This document shows, piece by piece, positions 12,325 to 23,500 of a stretch of DNA of 64,000 nucleotides. Every line of letters begins with the position of its first letter. Within the stretch, counting starts at the first letter, position 1. Source of the stretch: Malania oleifera (lineage: Eukaryota; Streptophyta; Magnoliopsida; Santalales; Ximeniaceae). The position numbers and the translations under genes were made by a program. The notes below the pieces were generated by a model. The model had not been told where the DNA came from, searched no databases, and saw nothing but the letters and a program-made list of their open reading frames with translations. The stretch lies in assembly GCF_029873635.1 (NCBI RefSeq), contig NC_080422.1, forward strand, positions 3,328,001-3,392,000, read 5' to 3'.

Positions 12325-13029
12325 CTAATATGGAGCTTTAGAAATTAAAGCCTTGCCTGGTAGCAATTCAATAGCGAACTCCACCTCACGATCAGGAGGT
12401 AAACCGAGTAAGTCTTCCGCGAAAACATCCAAAAATTCGTTAACCACTCGGATATCTTCGAGCTTCGGATCATTCCGAGGTGGTTCCTTTACACAAGCTA
12501 GGTACCCTTGACACCCGTCTAAGAGTAACGTTCTCTTCTGCATCGCCAATAGAATCTGTGGCGTCGAATATACACACGATCCTACGAACTCATACTCCTG
12601 TTCCCTAAGAGGTCTGAACACCACCACTTTCCTACGACAGTCAATCACAGCAAAACTAAAGGATAACCAATCCATCCCTAGTATGACATCAAACCCAAGC
12701 ATATCATATACTACCAGATTCACCAGTAGCGACCTTCCTTAAATTACCACTGGGCAGTTCCCTAACATCTTCCTACAGATCACCACACTCCCAGACGGTG
12801 TAGCCACAGACAACCCCTCATCCATCACTTGGGTTTCAACCCCACACAATTTTATAAAGTTTGCAGATATAAAGGAGTGGGTTGCTCCTGAATCGAATAA
12901 GACAACAATTTTATTTGAAAGCAGTAACGTGGTATTTTTCACCATGTTGTCAGCATACTGTGCATCGGTTGGAGTAAGCGAGTACACTCTCGCCTGAGCC
13001 GTGTTTCCCTGAAAGTTTTCGCGAGGCAC
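12325..13029 (-). pseudogene. Gypsy aspartic protease and RT linker, degraded
   Basis: 13029-12739 holds the protease active site VLFDSGATHSFIS, intact, in the usual gypsy retropepsin context. 12723-12325 continues with ILGMDWL, the second conserved protease block, and the linker DVFAEDLLGLPPDREVEF that leads into RT. A stop or frameshift lies between the two pieces. The protease would process the Gag-Pol polyprotein. Confidence 0.85.
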
Positions 13030-13934
13030 CTCATTATTTCCCTGATTCTAACTCGGTGCAGGCGTACCAGTCATCTGCATATGACAGTCTCAAGACTTGT
13101 TGCCCGATTTGCCACAGTTGTAACAATTACCCACAAATGGTTGGCATTCACCATCATGCCATCTGTTGCACCTGGTACAAAGCTTGCGAGATTGGTTCCC
13201 CTGTGGAACCCATAATTCCGTACCCTCGTGATTACCCAAGCTGTAGTTCCTCTTCTTCCATTGCCCCTGACGAGAACCAGTCTGAGAACCCGAAGGCATT
13301 GACCTTTTCTTTTGATCCTATACCACTTCATCCTTCAGGAGATCAACCTCAACCACGGCAGTTTTATCCACCATAACAAGAAACTCCCGAATCTGTAGCA
13401 TTCTCACTAGCCTACGAATATCTTTCTTCAGACCCTTCTCAAACTTTCGAGTCTTTTCATACTCGTTCGAGATTATATATGGCGCAAAGCGAGACAGCTC
13501 GATGTATCTAGTTGCGTAACTCTGCACTGTCAGGGGCCCCTAGGTTAGACTAGAGAATTCATCTGCCTTTGCGTCACGGGTGGAAGCCAGGAAGTATCTC
13601 TCGAAGAATACCACCTTAAAGCAGCTTCATATCATCCCTGATGGATTGGCCCTCTACTCCTCCAGCAGACCTATAGCCATCCACCATCTCTTAGCTTCTT
13701 CTGCACCCAATTCTCTGCCACTATTGGGTCGGATCCTCCTATAAACGTCGGAGGATGCATGCGGGTGAACTTCTCAGTGGTGCAACCCGTAGCAATAGGA
13801 AAACGCTCACGTCCCCTAACACTTTGCCCGATCTTTTGCATAATCTGCTTAGTCAAACCCCGAGGCACGGAAGGTGACCCATCACTCGAAGTGCCCTTCG
13901 ACCTACTATACAAGTTGTTGTCCTTGGGTTCCAT
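13030..13934 (-). pseudogene. Gypsy Gag, degraded
   Basis: The start is the ATG at 13934 (MEPKDNNLYSRSKG), about 310 bases downstream of the primer site. THPPTF-like and ENWV motifs of plant chromovirus Gag are present early. Near 13190-13090 two zinc knuckles are seen: CTRCNRWHDGEC, and a second reading CYNCGKSGN, where the His of CCHC is Asn and a stop follows two residues later. Further frameshifts lie around 13530-13670. It cannot give a full Gag. Confidence 0.8.
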
Positions 13935-14246
13935 TCTGAAAATAGTATAGGAATATATTAGCTTTCCTATATCATAGAACAATTAACACAATCATTGCAA
14001 AATAATCATGTTAACTTCTAGACTCTCAGGTCCAAGTCTACCCCATCGCACAACGTGAAACCATCAATGGTTTGTCGTAATTTTACTAAAATCATCATTC
14101 CAGGAAAAACACAGAACACCGTTAATGAATCCCTATCTAGCTACAAGACAACCCTCAATATACTCTACCCATTCTCTACATCTTATACTTCGGTATGTTC
14201 ACATAATCATGCCTAACCAAGTCTATAAGACCTAACAGCCTGGTTA

Positions 14247-14258
14247 GCTCGGATACCA
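14247..14258 (-). other. Primer binding site of the gypsy element
   Basis: On the minus strand TGGTATCCGAGC lies three bases after the LTR end at 14262. It differs by one base from the initiator Met tRNA site TGGTATCAGAGC. Confidence 0.85.
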
Positions 14259-15207
14259 AGTTGTCACACCCCGAACCCGGAAATGGGCCTTAGGGTGTGA
14301 TTTAGTAACCTAACTTGTCCCTATATCATACAACCATCTATGATACTACACAATATAAGGGTCTGACCCCGTAGGGTTCACGTATACCCTATACACAATC
14401 ACATACACAATATACGCAGTGGAATAATTCAACCTATTAAATCATAACACCATACCAGAGTCTATACAAAACTAGGATCTAGTCCCATAATACAAAACAT
14501 ACCCCCGGGCACCTACATAACCCAAAAATGACAACCCGGCCAAAGATCAATACTTACACAAGTACTTAGACAATGCTAACCAACAACCACGCTCCTGAAA
14601 CGGTAGGACACTAGTGTCAGCTACTCGAAGGACCTAAAAAATATTTGTATAATAAGGGTGAGACACTTCTCAGTAAGGGAGAATCATGTTATATTAGTGT
14701 GTGGCACATGAGTGTTATTTTAACAGTAAAACATTATATTTCACAATTTCAGTATTTTTACAATACAGTTCCAGTATACATACGATATAAAGCAATACGA
14801 TCTAGTGTCGCACACTCTTCGGCCTAAGTCGGCCTATCTGGTGGTATTTCATACCCTTCAGCAAAAGCCAATGCCCCCAGTAACCTGGCATAGCATAAAC
14901 CCCCACAATGTTGAACCGGTGCAGATATGGTGTTCTCACACCCTTTGATATAAACCAACCTGTCTAGTGGTATTACACACTCTTCAACAAAAGCCAGATA
15001 TCTTAGCCTACGGTAGTTAATCGACTCGGCTGCCTACGGTATTATTCCAGCACGCCTCATAACTTAGCCTTTGGTAGTTAACCGGCACGCTTCGATTGTC
15101 TTTGGCCTTTGGTATTATTCCGACTCGGTATTTTCACAAAACCTGGAACAATTTTGGAACTCCTGTTCCTATATCTCATTTCAATGATTCATAACTCAAA
15201 TCATTTA

Positions 15208-16923
15208 TGTTAGCCTTAGTGGCTACACCATCATTGTTTAATTTGTTTTGATGATATTAACCTATATGTTGCTTCTAGTGTTTTCCTATCTTTACAGATC
15301 ATGTTTAGTACAGGTACTCGTACATGAGTTATTGGATCAAAGGTAAAGATCGAACCAAGTAGTCGTCAAGAAGGAAAGATCAAATGGACACATACTCGGA
15401 ATGACCCAAGCAAAACTGGATGTTTCATAATTGTTGAATTATTTGTAATAAGGGTTGTGTGAGTGGTAGGTTCGGTTTGTAACTCTTGCGTTTTGTTTCT
15501 ACATGATTTCCGAGTAAGAGTTTAGTAAAGCACATGCATAGTAGGACACATGAGTTTATAGGATTGCACTAAAATCACAAACTCAATATTCATAGTTTTC
15601 TAAGTTAAAATAAGAGTTTGTTAAATGAATCCTAAAACTCAAATATGTTTTCAAAAGGACAAGTTTTTAACATCCTAATTTTAAGAACATTTTTATACTT
15701 AGTCCCGATTGTGTTAAAACAAGTTTTATGTTCTAAAGGTTCAAATAAAGTCAAGTATATTTATAAAAGGACATACTAAGCATATAAGATATCAAAATGA
15801 GTTTTCAAACGTGTTTTATTAATTAAGATATCTTATATTCAAAAGGAAACTCATTTGGATAAGTTTTAATCTTCATTAGACTTAATATATTTCATATACT
15901 TTTGTCCAAGAATGTTTTGAGTCATTAAAACGTTTTTTGATAAGGAAAAGCAAAGCAATCATCACTATCATAGTGCGGCCTTGAGTCCTGAACATTTTTT
16001 CGGTATTTTGGGCATAACTTTTGCTAGAAAAGTCCAAATGGGACAATCTTGGTGTCCCTGAAAAGTTAAGACAAAATGTCACAACTTTCATGTTGATGAC
16101 TTTTTCTAATTCATGGACCTCATTGATGAACACGGGGGATTCATCGACGAATTATAGTGTGTGATTAGTCGACGAGAGCAGGGGCTCGTCAACGAGTCCA
16201 ACAGGCAGAATGACGCTAACGGGCGAAAAACGACTAGTTTATCAAATAAAATATCTTTTCTTTCCCCCAACGGTTAGTTAATGGCTCCTTTGGATCTTGG
16301 GTTATAAATATAAGTTATTAGACTTGTATTAACATGGTTTTGAAGGCTTTTGATCATTCTTAGTAAAAAATATCTTTTTACACCAAAACCTAAGCACCTA
16401 GCACTTAGCATTGTTGTCCTTCATTCACAAGTGCTCATTCTCTCTTGTTCTTTAATTTTGTTTGATTCATTACTTAAGAGATAGTGTAAGGTTTGCTTTG
16501 TATTTAATATTTGCTCATTTGAGGAGCATCATATTATTTCCGTCATCATCTTGTATGGTTCTTTGTGGACAATTTGGTGAAGGTTCTTTGTGAACCAAAG
16601 AGGCTCTTGGTGAGCAGGTAGGGATTTGTTCCCAAGTTGTAAGGTTTCTATGCCGGTGAAGGAGATCGTATAGTGGAATCCTTGAGTTGGTCTCAAGGCG
16701 TGGATGTAGGTTTGGTGCCGAACCACGTAAAAATACCGATGTTGATTTTCTCTCCCTATACTCTTTATTAGTTGTCTTGTGTATGATTTAAATTTCATAT
16801 ATTGTGATATAATTGTTTGCATCTTGTCAAGTGTTTTATTTTGTAGAAAAAATTTGTAATTCCGCAAAAGAGTCCGTTCACCCCCCCTCTGGACTATATA
16901 CTCCCGGGATGGGATGTCTAACA
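15208..16923 (+). mobile_element. Solo LTR (copia-type) nested in the gypsy LTR
   Basis: It starts TGTTAGCCTTAG and ends GATGTCTAACA. Target duplication ATTTA lies at 15203-15207 and 16924-16928. The sister LTR keeps the same site with a single ATTTA at 7959-7963, so the ends are exact. No coding domain or primer site is present. The same family occurs on the minus strand at 52157-53871 and as truncated copies at 8473-9493. Confidence 0.92.
16139..16310 (+). promoter_or_regulatory. LTR promoter: palindrome cluster and TATA box
   Basis: Palindromes TTCATCGACGAATT (16139-16152), AGTCGACGAG (16167-16176) and CTCGTCAACGAG (16185-16196) precede TTATAAATA at 16302-16310 on the plus strand. Layout matches the other LTR promoters of the window. 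Confidence 0.5.
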
Positions 16924-17577
16924 ATTTAAATACACAAACTCATGCCACACTTGTTTGGGTAAATGAACAATTACATCATAATTACTTCGAGAATACAGTT
17001 CAACATAAATAAAGGTTGGTCCTCCCTATAATACAATTTATTGAAAATATGATTTTCCAACAGAAACTGAGATGATATCTGAAACCCCAATTTTTCCCAA
17101 AAATCGTAAACCCGAAAATCCCGTAATTTCACCCGATTGATTTTCCCAAATACGTAACCAAAACATCTGTATCATCGTAAACCACATTTTTACCGATTCA
17201 GATTTCACAAATAATTGATATAAACAAAAACCTCGTACCTTTCCCCGAAAACTGAAACACGAACTATAAGGCTCCAAAATAGCGAACCGAGTTCCCAAAA
17301 CCTAAATACCAAAGAACAATACTTCAATACAATACAAAACTACTGAACCGAAAACAGATTTTGACCCTTACCTCGATTTTGTGATAAAACCTAAAAATTT
17401 TCAAAATGAAAATCCAATCCGCTATAAACGTAGAGATTCTCCTCCTGATCCACGTAGTAACGTCGGATCGTTGATTTGGGTAACAGACGGATCGAGATCC
17501 TAGAGAAAGAGAGTCAGTTCGAGTTCTATAGAGAGAAAGGAATTTTAGTTTTCTTAGCAATGAAGCAACCAAAATGA

Positions 17578-17780
17578 TATATATATAGACCTTTGACTCG
17601 GTCCAATTCGTCGACGAATCATCTAAGCATTTCGTCGACGAATCATTACCTTCGGCGATGAACCCTATTCTGATATTTTACAACTCACTCAATATCTCTT
17701 CGTCGACGAGGCTCTGAATTTCAGTGATGAACAGTATGAGAGCCTTCATCGATGAGGACAATGGCTTCGTCAATGAAGCC
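17578..17780 (-). promoter_or_regulatory. LTR promoter of the gypsy element: TATA box and palindromes
   Basis: Minus-strand TATA box CTATATATATA at 17588-17578. Upstream lie ATTCGTCGACGAAT (17606-17619), TTCGTCGACGAAT (17631-17643), CGTCGACGAG (17701-17710), and decayed copies TTCATCGATGAG near 17747 and CTTCGTCAATGAAG near 17766. Confidence 0.5.
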
Positions 17781-17847
17781 TGCTAATTTGACCTTTTTAC
17801 CCTTTACTTATTTATTTAATCTGGACTTCTTGGGTCGGGTTCTTACA

Positions 17848-18815
17848 GGGTGATCTTATGGCAAACAAAGGGGTGATCAAGGACATAACTTTTTTTGTTT
17901 AAGTCATGGGGCAGCGTACTCAGGTAAAGGAAGAGAAACTAATGCCAGAAAACTATGACAGTAGTAATCATGTTATTCAGGTAGAGTTAAGGACTTAGGG
18001 AAGAAATGCGGGAAGTTTTATCTCGAGTCAACATTGTCACGATATGAATGTGCATGTGATGTAGGTGGAGCAATAGACTCAAGGTAACAATGACATTAGT
18101 CGTACTACAAGGAGTTTCAGCTCGAGAAATCAACAAGATCACGGTGGGCCCATGTGCACTATCAGACCACCATTCAAGTATAAATTGATGAGACTTCTAG
18201 TTAGGAAGAGGGTGATAGTGATGTATAAAGTGATGTATCTGTTGTATGTGAATGACACGTTATTGGCTCGAAATGCTTTAACTGAGGCTAATCAGTTGGG
18301 AACTTTGTTGAAAGGTTTTGACATGAATGTGTTGGGTACGGCCAAGATGGGTCTTGGTTTGCTGATTCAAATGGACAGAGCTACAGGAAGATTGGTGTTA
18401 TCTCAGGATAGCTTTGTGGAAGGAACAATAAGGAGACTTCGTTTGTCGTCTCAGGGGGGATTCTGTGGAGAATCAATATGGGATGTCTACCGCTCGGTAC
18501 TCAAGGACGGACTATGATGTTCAGGATATGGCAAAGGTCCTCCATGATTGTGTAATGAAGTGTTTCAGCAAGCAACATAGTGGATCGTTAGTTGTTAGTT
18601 TTGTTGAAGATTATGCAAGGGGCTTTGGTGATATAAGACTTGCAGCATCTTTTGTGTATCCTGTTGTGAGAAGATCTTCTTGGAAGCCTAGGGCGAAGTC
18701 TTCGGGTGTTACATTTACAACTGTATCGGGGTTGATGGTAGAAGTTGAAGCCACATCAGCAAGTTCAAGCAACATTACTTGGACTTGGTGCATGTCTCCA
18801 AATGCTAGAAGATAG
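17848..18815 (+). pseudogene. Ty1/copia Pol, C-terminal part (RT, RNase H), degraded
   Basis: This resumes the frame cut at 7028: NKGVIKDITFF matches the block that follows the integrase core. At 18152-18517 the end of the reverse transcriptase is clear: YLLYVNDTLLARN stands where the family has YVDD, so a catalytic Asp is lost, followed by LGLLIQMDRATGRLVLSQDSFVE. RNase H fragments follow around 18580-18790 (ARGFGDIRLA, SWKPRAKSS). Stops and frameshifts are frequent. Confidence 0.8.
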
Positions 18816-18976
18816 ACAAACCCAACTTAACAATCTAAGGTCGAGGTGGAGTATCGGGGTATGTTTCTCGTGTTTCTCCTAAGGGGCAGAAATTCGCCAA
18901 GGTAGAGATTGTTGTGTATGGTAGCTCATTTCTTGAAATGACTAAGTTACACAAGGAAGAAGAACATACTATAGGT

Positions 18977-19371
18977 TTCTGGGAGACATCTCAAAAATTG
19001 CTCTCGATATCTCAAATCGTCGACAGTTTCAAGCGATCTTAGAAAATTGTTGAAGGTTTCGCTCCTGGACTGCAAGACAGAAATTCAAATTTTGAAATTA
19101 TACATTAAGTTGGTTGGTTTTTGGGGGGAAACCTCCAAAGGAAAGTCTATTTATCTCTGTCTAAGGGTATTGGGAGAAATGAGAGAGATCATTGAAAAGT
19201 GTATTGTGTACTTTGACATTTCCTTAGTGAAATCCGTGTGTCGTTACTTTTGTGGATGTAGGTTTTTCCGAAGTTGTTGTTCTTATTGTTTATCATTTTC
19301 TGATTGTATTTCATTTGCTTGTAATATTTTATTCCGCTGTACATCCTATTTATCCAATCCATATTACAACA
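18977..19371 (+). mobile_element. Ty1/copia 3' LTR
   Basis: It matches 4755-5195 over most of its length and ends with the same CATATTACAACA at 19371, followed by GAAAC. The start is uncertain; TGGGAGACATCTC at about 18980 is the best candidate. A GTCGAC palindrome remnant lies at 19017-19025. Confidence 0.75.
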
Positions 19372-20047
19372 GAAACATGATCTTTCCCTCTAACAAGTTT
19401 ATCAAATTGCTCCTGGTGATAAAGTACATTATTAACTTGACAAAACCACACATAAGAAAGGTATGATATATGATGCGGTAAGGGTAAAACAAAAAAATTG
19501 TACGAAAGGGTTCATTTATATAAGATTTAAAACTCATTAATCACAACATTGTATATTAATATTTTTGGATCCCCTATTATTAAATGAATGTCCAACATCT
19601 TATTAGCCAATAAACCCTTTTAATGGTTTTACCATTTTAGCCAAACACAAAGATAGTCAAAATGTACTCATTTCCCTATATCACCACCATAGATAGAGTC
19701 CTCTAAGCAACATCCCAGATAAAATTTGGGCCATTCAAATTGGAATTCTAAGAGTGGAAAGGAATATAGGGTAAAAGATTTGCTCTATCCCCTAGTCTAG
19801 ACCTAGCATGAACTTCTAATGAATCCTCAGATGACACAAAAAGGAACCAGAGACTTATTTTTTTACCTTTGTTAGTCTGAAACTATTGAAGGCAATATGT
19901 TAACATAAGTGATTTTTCGAAAACAATGGTGTTTTGGCTCAGAACATTATGTTGAGGCATTCAAAATGATTTTCACAGGAAACCCAGTAAGTGCACAATA
20001 TTCACCCTACAAACAATAAAAAAAGAGAACATTGCTTCAATTCTGTT

Positions 20048-20086
<39 letters not shown>

Positions 20087-20566
20087 TCCATCACTATATT
20101 AATGAACAAAACAGAGGCCCAAAAACAATTAGAAGTTAGCCTACAACTACTATCAGATTCAGGATGGATATAAACAACTTTTGGCATGAACCAAAGGACA
20201 AGGGGGTGAAAAGCAAAAAACAAGAGAAACAAAAATATAGAATAGTTCTCAATCTAAACTCATGTTTTAGCCTCTACTAAGATTGGCACATGCCTAAACC
20301 TCCCAACACAAACTTGCTTTCCCTCTAGCTAACTGGCTAAAAACAAAATTAAATATTAATGCTAGCCCCATACCTTTCTAAAAGTAATTCCTAATCCAAC
20401 CCATATGCACATTCGATTCCCATTACCAAGCCAGTAAAAATCAGATGGATGTACTTCTCATCTTCCCCTTTTGTTTTGGTTGCTCATCAAGTTCGAATTC
20501 CAGGACACCCATCATAAAAGGGCTTCATTGGGCGAATGCTCGGGGCTTCTTTTCCATGCGCTCTGG
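19372..20566. other. Intergenic DNA and 3' flank of the bHLH gene
   Basis: No coding feature is recognised. The right part (about 20240-20566) is probably the 3' untranslated region of the minus-strand bHLH gene. A GA microsatellite lies at 20050-20078. Short ORFs here are low-complexity (Ser/Leu or Arg/Glu) shadows of it. Confidence 0.5.
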
Positions 20567-23500
20567 TTATCTACATGCGTCAGCCAAGCTGATGGGAATT
20601 GGCTCCTGAGGCTGTTGGTAATTGTTGAAGGGAGCAACCCGCCCATCGATAGTGTTACTAAGATCATTTTTTGAATTATTTGCGCTAGTGCTTGTTTGTT
20701 GTAGAAGATTAACAAGGGACATAAAAATGTCCATTCTCGTTATATTTTCCTTCTTTGCCTGTATTATCAGTGTATCTATCATTAATTTCCAAGCTGAGAA
20801 ATAAATAATTATTTAGTCAAAAAGTAAAAAGAAAGAAGATTGTGCAACTGTTATAGAGAAAAAAATTGCATGAATGTGATTGATTATGTCAAATGTTTAC
20901 CTCAACAGTAAAACGTGCCCATATCTTATTCTCTTTAACCTCCATCACTCCCTTCAAGATGGTCAAGCCAAATCCACGAATTACATCTGCTATCTCAAGA
21001 AAGAACCCCCCTTCTTCACAGAGCATCTGCAACGTAGAAAATGAAAATAATTGTCAGGGGTCCAAATTTTATGCGTGTTCTTCCAGAAATAGGAAATACG
21101 TGATCTGGGTTCAAATATGAAGAAGGATGTGTCCCTCCATCTGTACCTCTATAAGCATTTGACCTGGGGGATTAAGATCCTCAACAATAATTGGGCAAAC
21201 CATTGATTGACCTCCTACTTCAAATGCCCACGTAGCACCACCGCTGCTATTACCACTGCCACTGAAGCTCTCTCTCAGAACCACTCCATTCTCCTGCCCA
21301 ATCAGCTGTAGCATCATGCAAGCTTGTTAGTAAGCAAGTGCAAGCAGATGCTAAGAGTGAATCCTTCTTTGTCGAACAAAATATTGAAAAAAAAATAATT
21401 AGAAATGAAATGACAGAGTGGTTACCTTCGGCTCTTCAGTTTGTTTAAGTCTGTCAGCATATTTTGTCACACTTTGCAAGAACAGCATGTGTTTGGCCGT
21501 GTGGTCCAACAAAGCATCAATGCTTAGCTGCAACATCAATCAAATCAAAACACATCAATATCTCACACAGGAACTAAAACGTCCATCATCTGCCTCTAAT
21601 GCAGTTTTTGGCATGGCATTTGGACATGAATGCTGATGCCAGCAATAATTTCACCAGTCCCTTAAAAATGGAGAAGAATCCTCAAAAAGGGAGCGTCTTT
21701 CTACCAATTTTATGTTTCATCAAAAGAAAGCAAGGCTTAAAAATGAATACCTTTGAACCATTTGGTATGATCTCTTTCAACTCTTTGAGACGATCTTGGA
21801 TCAGTTGACGGTCTTTGGGCCTTGGTCGAGTACTTTCCCCTGGTCTAACCCGTTTCCTGGTGACCTTTTTCGGCTCTTCATGCTTCTTAGACTGTGATGT
21901 TACAGTGCTCCTGGCATTGATGCTATAGCTGTCATCGATCCATAAACCGACCTGTGACTTTGGGATAGCCTCTTTCTGGGAGGCAAGATTCTTATCCAGG
22001 TTATATAGAGGTTGTTTCACATTCATGCCCCCACCAATACAAGAGAGACCTGTGAGCTGAACTTGATTACCATTCACCACTGAATTTTCTATTCTTTTTC
22101 TTTTAGTGGAGGACAACTGATCGTCAGAACTGGATTTAGTAACAGAGTTCGCATTACTAGTTATTCCCTCCAGAAGCTGTTCAAGTCCTAATTCAGAGAA
22201 TAAACCTTTCCGGGGGCCAGCCATGGACCCAACATCGAACTCTGAGACGCATTCTGAAATACTGGAACTGATAGCTGAGTGCCCACCTCTTGCTGCTGGC
22301 ATTATCATATTTTCCCAACATTCACCTGCCAGACCAGACCCAAAATCCAGTCCCAAACTATCAAACAGGTCATTTTCAATGCAGGGAACATCCAAAGATT
22401 TCTCTCCTCCATCTAAATTGAATGTATTACTGATTGAACTTTGTGCAGAATCAGGTTCATTTGATTGTAGAAATTCATTTTTAACACAACCTCCATTCAA
22501 ACCAGAAGATACCGAAGCAACTCCTATAGCTTGGGTCAGTTCATCGTTCAGTTTAGCAGTCTGTGCATTAATGCTTTGGTCGGGTGATGAAGTAAGCCAC
22601 TGCAAAATATTATCCACCAGAAAGGGTTTAGAAATGTCTTCTTGGAATAAACACAGGCTACCTGATGCTTCTGGAAGTTGAGCTTCTGTCCCACAGATTG
22701 ATGGAGTTGAATTCCAGGTGTCTATGAATTTTCCCGAGTCATAAAAATTACGCTTTTCCACATCAATTGATCCTGCCATGCTGTATAATGAAGAAATCGT
22801 TGAGTCCCCTAGAATTGTTGTTGTTCCGCAAGATAGAGAAGTTTTTGGCCTTGCCGATAAATCATTTGAGTTGTTTTGAAACCCCATTACAGAAGGAAGT
22901 TCTCTCTCAAATGAAGTCAGGGTAGAACCCTCACTACTCCAAGCACTAATGCATGGGGCATTGACAATTAAGTTGTTAGTGGAGGCAGTGGACTGTAAAA
23001 ACACCGGCTGCGACTGGGTGCTAGGCTTCGAAAATATAACCTGAGCTTCTGTAGCAGTCATCTGAAATTGGTTTCTAGGATGCAATGACTGACTAATCAG
23101 GAGATCTTCACTTCCAGTCATAAAACCAGAAGTGAATGGGGAAGACCTGGTAAAATTCATTGTTGAAGAAGAGCGTCCCATTGGGTCTTTACAGTCGTCA
23201 TTGTGCCTGGGTTCAAGATGCCCACGAGTGGAATTTCCAGATGAATTTGGGGAGTCAAACGAACTACTGGGATTGTGTATTTCACTGTCCAAAGAGGAAG
23301 GTGCATTGTCTGATAAGACAATACCATCAACATGATACTGGCTGAACAACCTTTTAGCTTGATCCACAAATTCTAAATTCTCCAGAATCTGCAGCGGTAA
23401 AAGCAATAAAATCAATAGGGAGTAACAAGCATGCCATGGTAGACGATCTAAAAGTCAATTGATTAGTTATTCCTACGTTGCAACTCTATTAGTTAAAAAT

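Larger units (their letters stand above)
7029..17847 (-). mobile_element. Ty3/gypsy chromovirus (Tekay/Del-like), nested in copia
   Basis: On the minus strand the order is 5' LTR (17847-14262), primer site, gag, protease, reverse transcriptase, RNase H, integrase with chromodomain-like tail, foreign LTR fragments, and a truncated 3' LTR (8472-7029). This gene order defines Ty3/gypsy, and the C-terminal tail points to the chromodomain-bearing Tekay/Del clade. It splits a copia Pol frame: GYMKGGCKL lies before it and the matching continuation after it. Flanks are GCTGA on the left and GGTGA (offset by one base) on the right, an imperfect target duplication. All domains contain stops. Confidence 0.85.
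14262..17847 (-). mobile_element. 5' LTR of the gypsy element, carrying a nested solo LTR
   Basis: It runs from TGTCACACCCCG (14262) to GGGTTCTTACA (17847), about 1.87 kb once the 1716-bp insertion and its duplicated ATTTA are removed. The outer ~450 bp (about 17395-17847) exist only in this copy. On the minus strand that part holds a TATA box and GTCGAC palindromes. The two LTRs have drifted visibly, so the insertion is not recent. Confidence 0.85.

Noticed and set aside
7029-17852. Clean 5-bp target duplication for the gypsy element
   Set aside because: Flanks GCTGA and GGTGA are offset by one base and differ at one site, so it is reported only as imperfect.
20002-20232. ORFs over the GA microsatellite near 20050
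   Set aside because: Their composition is explained by the repeat; no domain.
22223-22681. 152-aa plus-strand ORF within the bHLH gene
   Set aside because: It is the antisense shadow of the large bHLH exon, whose frame matches a known family.
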